Source: Streptomyces musisoli (lineage in GTDB: Bacteria; Actinomycetota; Actinomycetes; Streptomycetales; Streptomycetaceae). Taken from it: a stretch of 64,000 bases of DNA. A model generated the notes under the pieces. It saw only the letters and a list, made by a program, of their open reading frames with translations, made no database searches and was not told where the DNA came from. The stretch lies in contig NZ_JAERRH010000002.1 of assembly GCF_016741855.1 (NCBI RefSeq), forward strand, positions 868,001 through 932,000, given 5' to 3'. Shown piece after piece: positions 1 to 8,439 of the stretch (position 1 is the first letter of the stretch; each line of letters starts with the position of its first letter). Made by a program: the position numbers and the translations under genes.

Positions 1-284
1 GATCGATCTTCACGGGTACGGCCACAGCGGTATCCTCCTGGTTCGGGCCGGGCATCGACCGGCCGGCCGCACCGGCATCGGGCAGCCCTTCGGCCAAGCC
101 TCGCCTCGGCGGAGGCACTTGCCTCCGGCACTACACCCCTTCCACGCCGACACGCCGACGGCCCCACGGTTCACCCAGATGGACAGAGCGCACCGGGGAC
201 AAGGGCAGGAGCACGCCGCGCCTTGGCACACGCGCCCCGTCAGGCCGGCCAGCCCCGTTCCGCGCGGTGGCCGGACGCCGGGCC

Positions 285-487
285 GTCACCCGTACCGGGT
301 TCATCACGGCACCCTCACCCGTACCGGGTTCATCACGGCACCGTCACCCGTACCGGGTTCATCACGGCACCGTCACCCGTACCGGGTTCATCACGGCACC
401 GTCACCCGTACCGGGTTCATCACGGCACCGTCACCCGTACCGGGTTCATCACGGCACCGTCACCCGTCCCGGGTTCATCACGGCACC
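285..487. repeat. 29-bp tandem repeat array, 7 units
   Basis: Seven head-to-tail copies of a 29-bp unit beginning GTCACCCGTACCGGGTTCAT. Unit 2 (from 314) starts with C instead of G, and unit 7 (459-487) has a single A-to-C change; the others are identical. Each unit contains ACCCG-TAC-CGGGT, a 5-bp stem with a 3-nt loop. Because 29 is not a multiple of three, plus-strand frames through the array rotate and show the same peptide in three frames, so they are not genes. On the minus strand each unit reads ATG, eight codons, TGA, with stop and next start overlapping as TGATG. There are no spacers, so this is not CRISPR. Nothing recognisable was found between base 1 and the array. Confidence 0.95.
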
Positions 488-545
488 GCTACCGCGGTCT
501 CCGCCACTGCCGCCGACGCCGGATCTGCCCCGGCGCGAATCCTCG

Positions 546-864
546 CTAGCTCCTGGGGTGGTCGGCCAGGTAGTCCTGCACGATCGACTGGAAGCCAGGG
601 TCGGGGCGCAGGCCGAGTGCGGTGGCACGTCGGTTGTCGAACACGGCCGGCCATGAGGCGACGATGGCTTCGGTGGCCGGGTCGGGCGAGATGGTGACCA
701 GGTCGGCAGCGGTGTCGCCGGCCACGCGTCGCAGGGTGGTGAGTATGTCGGCGACGGAGACGGTCAGTGCGGGAAGGTTCACCGGCAGCGGGCCCTCCAG
801 CTGTCCGGGCCCGGTGCCGCGTTCGGCTTCGGCGATGCGGAGGATCCCGTCGATGGTGCTTCTG
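546..864 (-). pseudogene. C-terminal remnant of an NAD-dependent epimerase / D-erythronate dehydrogenase-like protein
   Basis: About 105 codons match the C-terminal third of the extended-SDR family that includes D-erythronate dehydrogenase (DenD): SPR, then VNLPALTVSVADIL, then a block with SWPAVFDNRRATALGL and a final QDYLAD. The NAD-binding Rossmann part and the catalytic YxxxK of a roughly 320-residue enzyme are absent. Upstream on the same strand (about 870-1028) the frame stays open but is Arg/Pro-rich and matches nothing known. I read it as a decayed gene that has lost about two thirds of its 5' end. An intact short protein is unlikely because no cofactor site remains. Confidence 0.7.
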
Positions 865-1008
865 GGAGAGGCCAGGGCCACTTTCTCGGCCCGTCGCCTC
901 TTCCGGGGCCTTTGCCGGACCCCACCGCATTCCGGCCGGTTCCGAGCCATCCCGGGTGAGGGCGTCCGCAACGGCCGTCGGTACTTCTCGCGGGGCTCAC
1001 CACATCGG

Positions 1009-1209
1009 TCACCCGAGGACGGTGGCAAGGGCTGCGGTCACGGCGGAGGCGAGGGTCAGCACGGCGGCGAACGCGGTTGCCGCACGGAAGAAGGCAGCGG
1101 GGTAGGTCGCGCCGTCGAGACGGGCGATCTTGCCGGCGACCGCCGCGGCAAGGAGTGCGGCGATCAGAACCAGGGCGATGGTGAACAGCACGACGGTGAG
1201 ACCGGACAC
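1009..1209 (-). CDS. Small two-helix membrane protein
   Basis: A 66-residue protein from GTG at 1209, preceded by GGGAG about 8 bases upstream. An ATG at 1272 would add 21 polar residues (MAHIGSATFEE...) but has no clear ribosome site. Two hydrophobic stretches are visible: VVLFTIALVLIAALLAAAVAG and, near the C-terminus, AATAFAAVLTLASAVTAAL, separated by a short basic loop. The predicted location is the cytoplasmic membrane. It is divergent from the STAND regulator that starts at 1336, so the two may share the 1210-1335 control region. I do not recognise a named family. Confidence 0.6.
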   Translation of the reverse strand: MSGLTVVLFTIALVLIAALLAAAVAGKIARLDGATYPAAFFRAATAFAAVLTLASAVTAALATVLG

Positions 1210-1335
1210 GTCAGGCTCCCAAGAGCGTCGGAAAATGGTCTCCTCGAAGGTCGCGGATCCGATGTGCGCCATGGTTCAGGTGGCCGAAGATGGACATTGC
1301 TGAACAACAGCGTGCACGGCAGGCCGGGGGGCGAG

Positions 1336-4300
1336 ATGGGCGGCGCGGGAGACAGCAGGAGCGACTCGAATGAACCACGGGCGGCTCTGGCCAGACTTCA
1401 GGCATGCCTGACGGATGGTCTCGCGAAGTCCGGACAGAGCGTGACGCAGTTGGCCGGACTGACCAGGCTGGGGCGTACGACGGTGAGCAACGCCCTGAAC
1501 CAGGCTGAGGTCCCGTCAGCCAGGACGGTCGCCAGGATGGCCAAGGCGCTGCGGCTGAACCAGGAGGAGTTACTGGAGCTGCGCCGCCAGGCCGCCGCCG
1601 AACGGGACGAGCCGGATGGGCCGCAGCTGCCGGCGCCGGCGGAGACCGACGAAACTCCGGACCCCGAGGTCGAGGACGCGACCGTGCCGGAGGGGGCGCC
1701 GGCGCCCGACGGGCGTACCGGGCCGGTGACGCTGCCCCCGCTGGCGAAGGAGTTCACCGGGCGCGCCGGGGAACTGCGGGACATCCTCGACCGGCTCGAC
1801 CCCGCCGCGTCGGCCTCCCGGCCGGCCGACGTCCCCAGCGGCACGGCCCGACCGGCGACGGTCGTCGTCTCGGCGGTGATGGGCATGGGCGGGGTCGGCA
1901 AGACCGCCCTCGCCCTGCAAGCCGCCCACCGGGCCCGTCTGCGCGGCTGGTTCCCCGGCGGAATCCTCTTCGCCAACCTGTACGGCTACAGCCCCCACCA
2001 GGAGCGGACCCCGGGCGAGGTCGCGGACCAGTTCCTGGGCGCCCTGGGCGTCAGGAGCGCGGACATCCCGGTCACCGCCCAGGGCAAGCTGGACACCTGG
2101 CGGATCGTCCTCGACCGCCTTACGGCCGAAGGCCGCCCCTTGCTCGTTGTCCTGGACAACGTGCGCAGCGCCGGACAGGTCTCCGCGCTGCTTCCGCAGC
2201 CCCCGCACCGCGGGTTGGTGACCTCACGGCATTCCCTCCCCGCCCTACAGGGCCACTGCGTGCACCTGGCGCCCCTCACCCCCCAGGAGGCCGTGGACCT
2301 CGTCCAGCAGGTCCTGTGCGCCGGCGGCATCCGCGACGACCGGGTCTCCGCCGAGCCGGAGGCGGCAGCGCGCCTCGCCGAACTGTGCGGATACCTCCCC
2401 CTGGCCCTGGAGATCATCGCCGCCCTGCTGCGCAGCGAACCGAGCCGGAGTCTGGAGAGCCAGGCCGAGGAGCTGACCGCCGCCCGGAACCGCCTCAGCG
2501 TCATCGAGATCGAGGAGACCGACGCGGAGAGCCGCCCCATGGCGGTACGGGCCTCCTTCGAGTTGTCCTACCGGCATCTGACGGAGCCCCAGGCCGCCGC
2601 GTTCCGTCTGCTGGCCGCCGCTCCGGGGCCGGACGTCTCCAGCGCCGCCGCCGCGGCCATGCTCGGCGATCCCGGCAGCCGGCGGCTGCTGGCCGAGTTG
2701 TCCCGCGCCCACCTCCTGACAGGATCGCGCGACCGCTGGTCGATGCACGACCTCATCCGCCTGTACGCCGAGGAACAGGGCGACGCCCACTCGGACGGCG
2801 ACCGGCGGGACGCCGCCCTCACCCGCCTGCTGGAGCACTACCGGACAACCTCCGCGGAGGCGGACACCCACCTGACCGGCATCCCAGGCAACCGGTCCCC
2901 CCGCTTCGGCGGGCGTCGCCAGGCCCTGGAATGGCTGGACGCCGAACACACGAACCTGGTGGCGGCTGCCACAGCCGCCCCGCAGCTCGGGCATCCCAGC
3001 GTGGCAGTGGCCCTTGCCGGGTCCCTCTCCCACTACCTCGGACACCGCCGCTACTTCGACGACTGGATCACCCTGAGCACCATCGCCCGCGACGTCAGCG
3101 GCGAAGACGGCGACCTCACCGGCGAAGGCACGGCGCTCGACAACCTCGGGCTGGGCCTGCGGCACCTGCGTCAGTTCGAGAAGGCTGTCGCGGCGCACAC
3201 CGAGGCCGCCGGGATCTTCCGGCAGCTGGGCGACCGGGGCCGGGAGGTGCTCGCGCTGAACCACATCGGCATCGCGCTGAGCGAGCAAGGCCGGACGGAC
3301 AAGGCCATCGCCGCCTACACCCGGGCCAGGGAGATCCTCGCTCTCACCGGTGACCAGCCGCACTTGACGGCCTCGGTCGTGGGCAACCTCGGCGCGGCAC
3401 TGCGGGAAGCGGGCAGGTACGAGGAGGCCATCACGGCCCATACCCAGGCCGCCGAGACCTTCCGCCGGATCCGCGACGAGAGCGAGGAGGGGGCGGCCCT
3501 CACCAGCCTCGGGGGCGTCCTGCAGCATGTGGGCAGGTACGAAGAGGCCATCGACGCCCACAGCCGGGCCGTTCGTATCCACGCGCGCCTCGATGATCCG
3601 CACCGCGAAGCCGCGGCGCTGAACAACCTCGGCGGGGCCTGGGAGTTGACGGGACGGACGAAGGAGGCCATCAGCGCCTTCACCGGGGCCGCCGAGATCT
3701 TCCGGGCACTCGGCGACCAGTACAGCGAGGCCTTGGCGCTGGGCAACCTCGGGGATGCGGTGCGGCAGACGGACCCCGAAGAGGCCGTCAGCACCCTCAC
3801 TCGGGCCGCCCGAATCCTCCGGGAGTCCGGCGCCGACGGCTACGAGGCGCGGGTGTCCCATTCCCTCGGGAAGGTGCTGTTGGCGCTCGGCAGGAACGAG
3901 GAGGCTGTCACCGTCTTCTCCCGGGCGGCTTTGCTCTGCCGCGGATCGGGCGACCACGGCAACGAAGGCGCGTCACTGCTGGGTTCGGCTGACGCCCTGG
4001 ATGCGGCGGACCGGCCGGACGAGGCTGCTGACAGCTGTGCGCAGGCCGCCGCGGCCTTCGAGCGGGCCGGCGACGACCCTGCCAGGGGCTGGGCGCTGAC
4101 CAACCTCGCGGGTGCGCTGTTGTCGGCAGGCCGGACCGGGGAGGCACTGTCGGCGGCGAATGCGGCGTTGGAGCACAACCGGAGCGTGGTCACGGACGAA
4201 TCCGTCGAGTACACGCATGTCCTGGCGCATTCCCTCATGCTCCTGGCATGGCTGCGTGAGGAGGAGCAGCAAAACCTGCCCGGGAGCCTTTCGGCGGCGA

Positions 4301-4473
4301 TGGAGGCGGCCGGGCTCTTGACCCCGCTGGCCGCGGCTCAGCCCGAGACGTTCGCCGCCCGCCTGAGGGAGGCGCTCGAACAGTGGGCGCACGTTCTAGA
4401 CCTGCTCCAGCGTACGCGGGAGGCCGAAGAGGTACGCCGCCGGCTGGAGGGGATGGACCGCGGCCAGGCCTGA
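1336..4473 (+). CDS. HTH-NB-ARC-TPR (STAND) regulator
   Basis: A 1045-residue cytoplasmic signal-transduction ATPase. The N-terminal 80 residues hold an XRE-like helix-turn-helix (SVTQLAGLTRLGRTTVSNAL), followed by a Glu/Pro-rich linker. The NB-ARC domain has a P-loop GMGGVGKTAL near residue 183, Walker B LLVVLDNV near 268 and a GLPL-like CGYLPLALEII. A winged-helix segment (MHDLIRLYAEEQ) follows. From about residue 590 to the C-terminus there are tandem TPR units of about 40 residues (GRYEEAI.AH..A pattern). ATG 1336 is preceded by a G-run 6 bases upstream; the frame stays open upstream but overlaps the minus-strand genes. It resembles AfsR-like regulators without the SARP DNA-binding domain. 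Ligand and target are unknown. Confidence 0.9.
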   Translation: MGGAGDSRSDSNEPRAALARLQACLTDGLAKSGQSVTQLAGLTRLGRTTVSNALNQAEVPSARTVARMAKALRLNQEELLELRRQAAAERDEPDGPQLPAPAETDETPDPEVEDATVPEGAPAPDGRTGPVTLPPLAKEFTGRAGELRDILDRLDPAASASRPADVPSGTARPATVVVSAVMGMGGVGKTALALQAAHRARLRGWFPGGILFANLYGYSPHQERTPGEVADQFLGALGVRSADIPVTAQGKLDTWRIVLDRLTAEGRPLLVVLDNVRSAGQVSALLPQPPHRGLVTSRHSLPALQGHCVHLAPLTPQEAVDLVQQVLCAGGIRDDRVSAEPEAAARLAELCGYLPLALEIIAALLRSEPSRSLESQAEELTAARNRLSVIEIEETDAESRPMAVRASFELSYRHLTEPQAAAFRLLAAAPGPDVSSAAAAAMLGDPGSRRLLAELSRAHLLTGSRDRWSMHDLIRLYAEEQGDAHSDGDRRDAALTRLLEHYRTTSAEADTHLTGIPGNRSPRFGGRRQALEWLDAEHTNLVAAATAAPQLGHPSVAVALAGSLSHYLGHRRYFDDWITLSTIARDVSGEDGDLTGEGTALDNLGLGLRHLRQFEKAVAAHTEAAGIFRQLGDRGREVLALNHIGIALSEQGRTDKAIAAYTRAREILALTGDQPHLTASVVGNLGAALREAGRYEEAITAHTQAAETFRRIRDESEEGAALTSLGGVLQHVGRYEEAIDAHSRAVRIHARLDDPHREAAALNNLGGAWELTGRTKEAISAFTGAAEIFRALGDQYSEALALGNLGDAVRQTDPEEAVSTLTRAARILRESGADGYEARVSHSLGKVLLALGRNEEAVTVFSRAALLCRGSGDHGNEGASLLGSADALDAADRPDEAADSCAQAAAAFERAGDDPARGWALTNLAGALLSAGRTGEALSAANAALEHNRSVVTDESVEYTHVLAHSLMLLAWLREEEQQNLPGSLSAAMEAAGLLTPLAAAQPETFAARLREALEQWAHVLDLLQRTREAEEVRRRLEGMDRGQA

Positions 4474-4693
4474 CCGGGTGCCTACGCACGCGGGATCGTG
4501 GACGCGGGGACGGTCCCGAGCCCGGCAGGCCGAAGCCGACGGACTGGTTCAGGGAGTTTCGGCGGGTGGGGCCGGGGTGGGATCGGCTGCCTCTTGGTCG
4601 TTCTGCCGGCGGTATCACTGCTGAGCAGGGCCCGCGTTGCGCGCACTCTTCTCCGACCGCACGGGCGGCCGGTTCCGTTCCGGACCGTCCGGG

Positions 4694-5389
4694 TCAGGCC
4701 GTGGCCTCGACCAGCCGCTTCATGCCGGGCTGGTCGGTCACGCAGCCCACCAGGCCGAGTGTCCGGGCAAGGGCCAGGTCGCGCTCGTCGTTGACGGTCC
4801 AGGCCATGACGTCGATGCCGGCGGCGTGGCACTTGTCCACGATGGCTCGGTTCAGCTGGCGCAGCTCCACGCTGACCAAGGTGGATCCGACCTTCTGAGC
4901 GCGGCCGACGAAGGTGTCGCGGTGCGCGCTGGGGCCTGCCACCAGCACGGTGCGGGCCTGCGGCAGCAAGTTGTGGATCTCGATCAGCGCCACGTCGTGG
5001 AACGACAGCACCGAGACCCGGTCCAGCAGGTCGCGCTCGGTGAGCACCCTGGCCAGCGACCGGGCGGCGGCCACGTCCTTGATCTCCGCCTGGATCGGCA
5101 GCGTCGGCCCGACGGCGTCCAGCACCTCACCGAATGTGGGGACGCGCTCGCCGAGGCCGGCGTCGAGCTTCTTCAGCTCCCGCAACTCCAGGTCGGCGAT
5201 CGGGCCGCAGCCGTCCGTCGTGCGGTCCAGGGTCTCGTCGTGCATGACGACCAGCTCGCCGTCCTTGCTCAGGTGCAAATCCAGCTCGATGCCGTCGAGT
5301 CCCTCGCGTTCAGCCCGCAGGAACGAGCGCAGAGTGTTCTCCGGCTCGGCGGCCATGACACCGCGATGGCCGATGGTGAAGAAAGACAC
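4694..5389 (-). CDS. Glycerophosphodiester phosphodiesterase
   Basis: A 231-residue GDPD-family enzyme that would hydrolyse glycerophosphodiesters to glycerol-3-phosphate and an alcohol. Family motifs are complete: GHRG near residue 7, PENTL, the metal-binding E-x-D pair in GIELDLHLSKDGELVVMHDE, with the catalytic HDETLDRTT, and a C-terminal VMAWTVND motif. There is no signal peptide, so it is probably cytoplasmic. GTG at 5389 is supported by AAGGA 9 bases upstream. The same frame stays open for 280 further codons, but that part is Arg/Gly/Pro-rich without homology. Downstream (4474-4693) lies the 3' end of the convergent STAND gene with no obvious terminator. Confidence 0.92.
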   Translation of the reverse strand: MSFFTIGHRGVMAAEPENTLRSFLRAEREGLDGIELDLHLSKDGELVVMHDETLDRTTDGCGPIADLELRELKKLDAGLGERVPTFGEVLDAVGPTLPIQAEIKDVAAARSLARVLTERDLLDRVSVLSFHDVALIEIHNLLPQARTVLVAGPSAHRDTFVGRAQKVGSTLVSVELRQLNRAIVDKCHAAGIDVMAWTVNDERDLALARTLGLVGCVTDQPGMKRLVEATA

Positions 5390-5730
5390 TCGTCGCCGTC
5401 CTTGGGTGGGGTGATCCGGGGCGGGCGGTCGCACGAGCACCGTCCTCCCCGCCGGAGTGCCCAAGCCTAATGGCCCCGTCCCACCGCGACCTCGGCCGGC
5501 CCGGACCGCACTGGAGCGCGCCCCAGGACAGCACGGGTGCGTCGGGCCCCGCTCACCAGGAGCTGCCACCGCACGGTCCCGCTGGTGCGATGCGGAACTG
5601 GGGAGGCAGGGCCCGTCGTCATGGACTCGGGCGCCAGCGCACCCCGCCGTCGCAGAGCCGCCACCGGGGAATTCGCGACGACACTCCGAGCAGCTCTGGC
5701 ATCCGGCCACGGTGACTCCGTACAAACCCG

Positions 5731-5760
5731 TTGGTGTGTGAGGGCGACCACTGCTAGATT
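5731..5760 (+). promoter_or_regulatory. Putative sigma-HrdB-type promoter
   Basis: TTGGTG (5731-5736) and TAGATT (5755-5760) are separated by 18 bp. The -10 box fits the actinomycete TAGRRT pattern; the -35 box is weak. It lies 38 bp before the short reading frame at 5798 and about 140 bp before the hydrolase gene at 5901. Confidence 0.4.
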
Positions 5761-5797
5761 TCCGGAGGCCGTGCGAGAGATCGAGGAGGTGGTACCC

Positions 5798-5851
5798 GTG
5801 AACGCAGTATCGACATGGGTGCTCCCCTCCGGGGTCACGGTCGGGCGATAG
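5798..5851 (+). CDS. Possible 17-residue leader peptide
   Basis: GTG at 5798 is preceded by a near-perfect ribosome site, GAGGAGGT (5783-5790), with 7-nt spacing. The frame encodes MNAVSTWVLPSGVTVGR and stops at 5849-5851, 49 bp before the hydrolase start. A plausible promoter lies just upstream. It could be a translated leader of the hydrolase gene or the surviving 5' end of a decayed gene. I know no matching family, and the only support is the ribosome site and position. Confidence 0.3.
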   Translation: MNAVSTWVLPSGVTVGR

Positions 5852-5900
5852 GCGGGTCGTCCGGGAGCGCCGTTCCAGTGCACTCCCGAAAGGCACGACC

Positions 5901-6641
5901 ATGCATTTCACCTCCGAGCAGCGCCTCGACGACGGCGTCCTCGAACGCGAATTCACCCTCGGTGAGATCCCCGGCATCCTGTGGACACCCGCATCGGTAT
6001 CCGCATCCGCACCGGCTCCGCTGATCCTGCTCGGCCACCCTCCCCTCGGGCTGCGCAAGATGTACCCCCGACTGGTGGCCCGGGCCCGGCACTCCGCGGC
6101 GGAGGGCTTCGCCACGGCCACCATCGAGCTTCCCGGAAGCGGCGACCGGCCCCGTTGGCCCGCCGCCGAGCAGGCCCGCGCCGACCTGCGCCGGGCGATG
6201 GAGGCCGGTGAGCCGGTCAGCGACGACATCATCGACGCCCTCACCCTCCCGATGGTCGAAAAGGCCGTCCCGGAATGGCAGGCCGCCCTGGACGCACTCC
6301 TTTCTCTGCCGGAGATCGGCGGCCCGGTCGGTTACTCCGGGGGAGTGATCTCCATCGGCATCCGGCTGGCGGCGGTCGAGCCGCGCATCTCGGCCGCCGT
6401 TCTGTTCGCCGGGAGTTTCGTGCCTCGCGCCCTGTTCGAGGAGGCCCGGCAGGTCACCATTCCACTGCACGTCCTGCTGCAGTGGGACGACGAAGGCAAC
6501 GACCGGCAGGCGGCCCTGGACCTGTTCGACGCCTTCGGCTCCAAGGAGAAGTCCCTGCATGCCCATCTCGGCGGGCACACCGGTGTCCCCCAGTTCGCGG
6601 GGGACGCCGCGGCCCAGTTCTTCACCCGCCATCTGAAGTGA
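5901..6641 (+). CDS. Alpha/beta hydrolase (dienelactone-hydrolase-like)
   Basis: A 246-residue predicted cytoplasmic hydrolase. The nucleophile elbow is GYSGG (near residue 146), the acid is probably within QWDDEGND, and the base is His in LGGHTGVPQF near the C-terminus, so a complete Ser-Asp-His triad is likely. The oxyanion segment PLILLGHPPLG lies near residue 40. Size and layout match the dienelactone hydrolase/acetyl-xylan-esterase branch. ATG 5901 has GAAAGG 8 bases upstream. It stands alone; the next gene is on the opposite strand. The substrate cannot be inferred. Confidence 0.85.
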   Translation: MHFTSEQRLDDGVLEREFTLGEIPGILWTPASVSASAPAPLILLGHPPLGLRKMYPRLVARARHSAAEGFATATIELPGSGDRPRWPAAEQARADLRRAMEAGEPVSDDIIDALTLPMVEKAVPEWQAALDALLSLPEIGGPVGYSGGVISIGIRLAAVEPRISAAVLFAGSFVPRALFEEARQVTIPLHVLLQWDDEGNDRQAALDLFDAFGSKEKSLHAHLGGHTGVPQFAGDAAAQFFTRHLK

Positions 6642-6839
6642 GGCCACGCCGTCGGCCCGGCGGCAGACAGTAGCCGACGTCGGCCGGCACACCGCTCATC
6701 GAGGACCGGTCCACCCCAGTTGGCACAGTCTGGGCGGCACTCGAAGCTCTGCGGAGAACTGGACAGTTCATGACTTCGAGCAGCGTGGGTTGGCACGACT
6801 ACCCCGAAGGACACCTGCGGCCTGACCTGTGAAGACTGG

Positions 6840-7598
6840 CTACTCCTCGGGCTCCCAGGCGATCAGCTGCTCGAACACCCGCGGGTCGCCTCCGATCTTC
6901 AGGTCGTTCAGCGTGAGGCGGCCCCAGACGAAGAGGAGCAGCTGCTCGGCCGTGCCCGTGGCCGAAGCGGAGGCCGGTGCGGCGTCGTCCGTGAGGGGTG
7001 CGGGCCAGGCGCCCGTGCCGTCCAGCGTGAGGAGCCAGGAGCGGCCCTCGGTGGCGTGGTAGTGGATGGTGGCGGCCTCGTGCGGCCAAGCCGCCGGGGT
7101 GGAGTTGCAGGTGTCGAGAAACTCGGCCACGCCGTCGATCGCGACGTCCGCCGGCATCGGCTGCACGGCGCCTGCGGCGAGCTGGGCGTCGTAGGTGTGC
7201 ACCAGCACCTCGTGCACCCGGCGCCGGGCAACGCCCCGGGCATTCGCCGGCGACACGCCGGCGCCCCACCACGCCCAGCACTCGCGCTCCGGGCCGGCCT
7301 CGCGCAGCGCACTCAGCAGCAGCTCGTTCGACTCGGCGTACCAGGCCAGCAGCGCCTCGAGTTCGCGCGGCACCTCCGCGGCATCCTTGGCCGGCGGAGC
7401 CTCGGCCGGGCCCGCGGCGACGATCGCGGCCCACCAGCGCTGGCCCCTACCGAGGTGCTGCACCAGATCGAACAACGTCCACCCGGGGCAGGACGGCACC
7501 GGTGCGTCAAGGCTGGGCGCGGCAACCGCACTCCGGAACGCGGCCGACCGCTCGTCGATCAGTTGCAGCAGTGCGGAATACGCAAGACTCTCTGTCAC
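6840..7598 (-). CDS. Maleylpyruvate isomerase family mycothiol-dependent enzyme
   Basis: A 252-residue DinB/MDMPI-fold protein. The N-terminal four-helix part has the family pattern VPSCPGWTLFDLVQHLG, in which the His near residue 47 is a conserved metal or thiol ligand, followed by RRRVHEVLVHTYDAQLA, which carries further His/Asp ligands. The C-terminal domain (LTLDGTGAWP..., LLLFVWGRLTLNDL) is the SCP2-like MDMPI C-terminal domain. Members are mycothiol-linked S-transferases or isomerases, or uncharacterised proteins, in actinobacteria. GTG at 7598 is the start. It is divergent from the 2H phosphoesterase gene at 7723. Confidence 0.9.
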   Translation of the reverse strand: MTESLAYSALLQLIDERSAAFRSAVAAPSLDAPVPSCPGWTLFDLVQHLGRGQRWWAAIVAAGPAEAPPAKDAAEVPRELEALLAWYAESNELLLSALREAGPERECWAWWGAGVSPANARGVARRRVHEVLVHTYDAQLAAGAVQPMPADVAIDGVAEFLDTCNSTPAAWPHEAATIHYHATEGRSWLLTLDGTGAWPAPLTDDAAPASASATGTAEQLLLFVWGRLTLNDLKIGGDPRVFEQLIAWEPEE

Positions 7599-7722
7599 AT
7601 CGCTTGCCTATCAGGCCAGCTCAGCCGACCGCACCCCATTTTCCAGGCCGTCGGCTGCGGGAGTCGGAGCACCTGATAATGAGTGCTGCAAGTCGACATC
7701 CGAGGTGACAGCATGCCGTGTC

Positions 7723-8262
7723 ATGGCAGATGACAGCACGAGTAGGTTCCAGGCAGGCCAGACGGGCCTCATCGTCAGGATTCCGGACGCCGAGCCGGCC
7801 GTCCGCGCATGGCGTGAGCGGTTCGATCCGTCAGCCCGAGCAGGAGTGCCGGCGCATGTCACGGTGCTGTTCCCGTTCCTCGACGAGAGCAGCATCGATG
7901 CACGCGTCTGCTCGGCCCTCTCTGAAACGCTCGGCAGCCATCGTGCCTTCGACGTGCGGTTCGAGAGCTGTGGGCGGTTTCCGGGGGTGCTGTATCTCAC
8001 TCCTGACCCAGACACGCCGTTGCGGCGGCTCACTGAGGTGATCGCTGACCGTTGGCCCGAAACCCCTCCCTACGGGGGCCAGTTCGCCGAGATCGTGCCC
8101 CACCTGACCGTCGCCGACGGCCAGGACGATGCGGTTCTCGACGAGATCGAGGCCGACCTGCTCGGCAGACTCCCCCTCACGGCGCGCGTCTCGTCAGTTG
8201 ACCTGATGGTGCATGACGGCGCGAAGTGGCATGAGCGGGAGTCGTTCGCGCTCCTTGGATGA
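7723..8262 (+). CDS. 2'-5' RNA ligase family (2H phosphoesterase) protein
   Basis: A 179-residue protein with the two hallmark H-x-T motifs of 2H phosphoesterases: AHVTVLFPF (near residue 44) and PHLTVADG (near residue 128), with the usual spacing. The family acts on 2'-5' or cyclic phosphodiester bonds in RNA or nucleotides; the physiological substrate here is unknown. ATG 7723 is chosen; an upstream in-frame GTG at 7705 would add six residues, and GAGGTGA at about 7702 is too far from the ATG to be ideal, so the start is uncertain. The TipA-like gene on the other strand is convergent. Confidence 0.88.
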   Translation: MADDSTSRFQAGQTGLIVRIPDAEPAVRAWRERFDPSARAGVPAHVTVLFPFLDESSIDARVCSALSETLGSHRAFDVRFESCGRFPGVLYLTPDPDTPLRRLTEVIADRWPETPPYGGQFAEIVPHLTVADGQDDAVLDEIEADLLGRLPLTARVSSVDLMVHDGAKWHERESFALLG

Positions 8263-8439
8263 ACGGGCCGTGAGCTTGGCCGGTCAGCCGCGACGGGCCG
8301 CGGACCAGTGTGGAGACGTCGGCCGGCTGGTTTCGAGCCGCTCGGTGCGACCTCGGGTGCCGGCGAGCCGGCGAGCCGGCGGGAGTCGGTACCGGTCTCG
8401 AGATGATGCGGACGTCCGCGTCGCGTTCAGGGCCGACGG

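Noticed and set aside
285..487. CRISPR array
   Set aside because: Units are contiguous without spacers and there are no cas genes.
622..1335. Upstream extension of the STAND gene to about 1283 residues
   Set aside because: This part overlaps the minus-strand membrane gene and epimerase remnant and is Arg/Gly/Ser-rich. The HTH begins after ATG 1336, which has its own G-rich ribosome site.
2245..3957. 570-codon minus-strand open frame inside the STAND gene
   Set aside because: Antisense of the NB-ARC/TPR coding region; no ribosome site and no recognisable domain.
6770..6832. 20-codon frame MTSSSVGWHDYPEGHLRPDL between two genes
   Set aside because: Plausible as the remnant of a longer gene, but with no ribosome site at useful spacing and no family I recognise.
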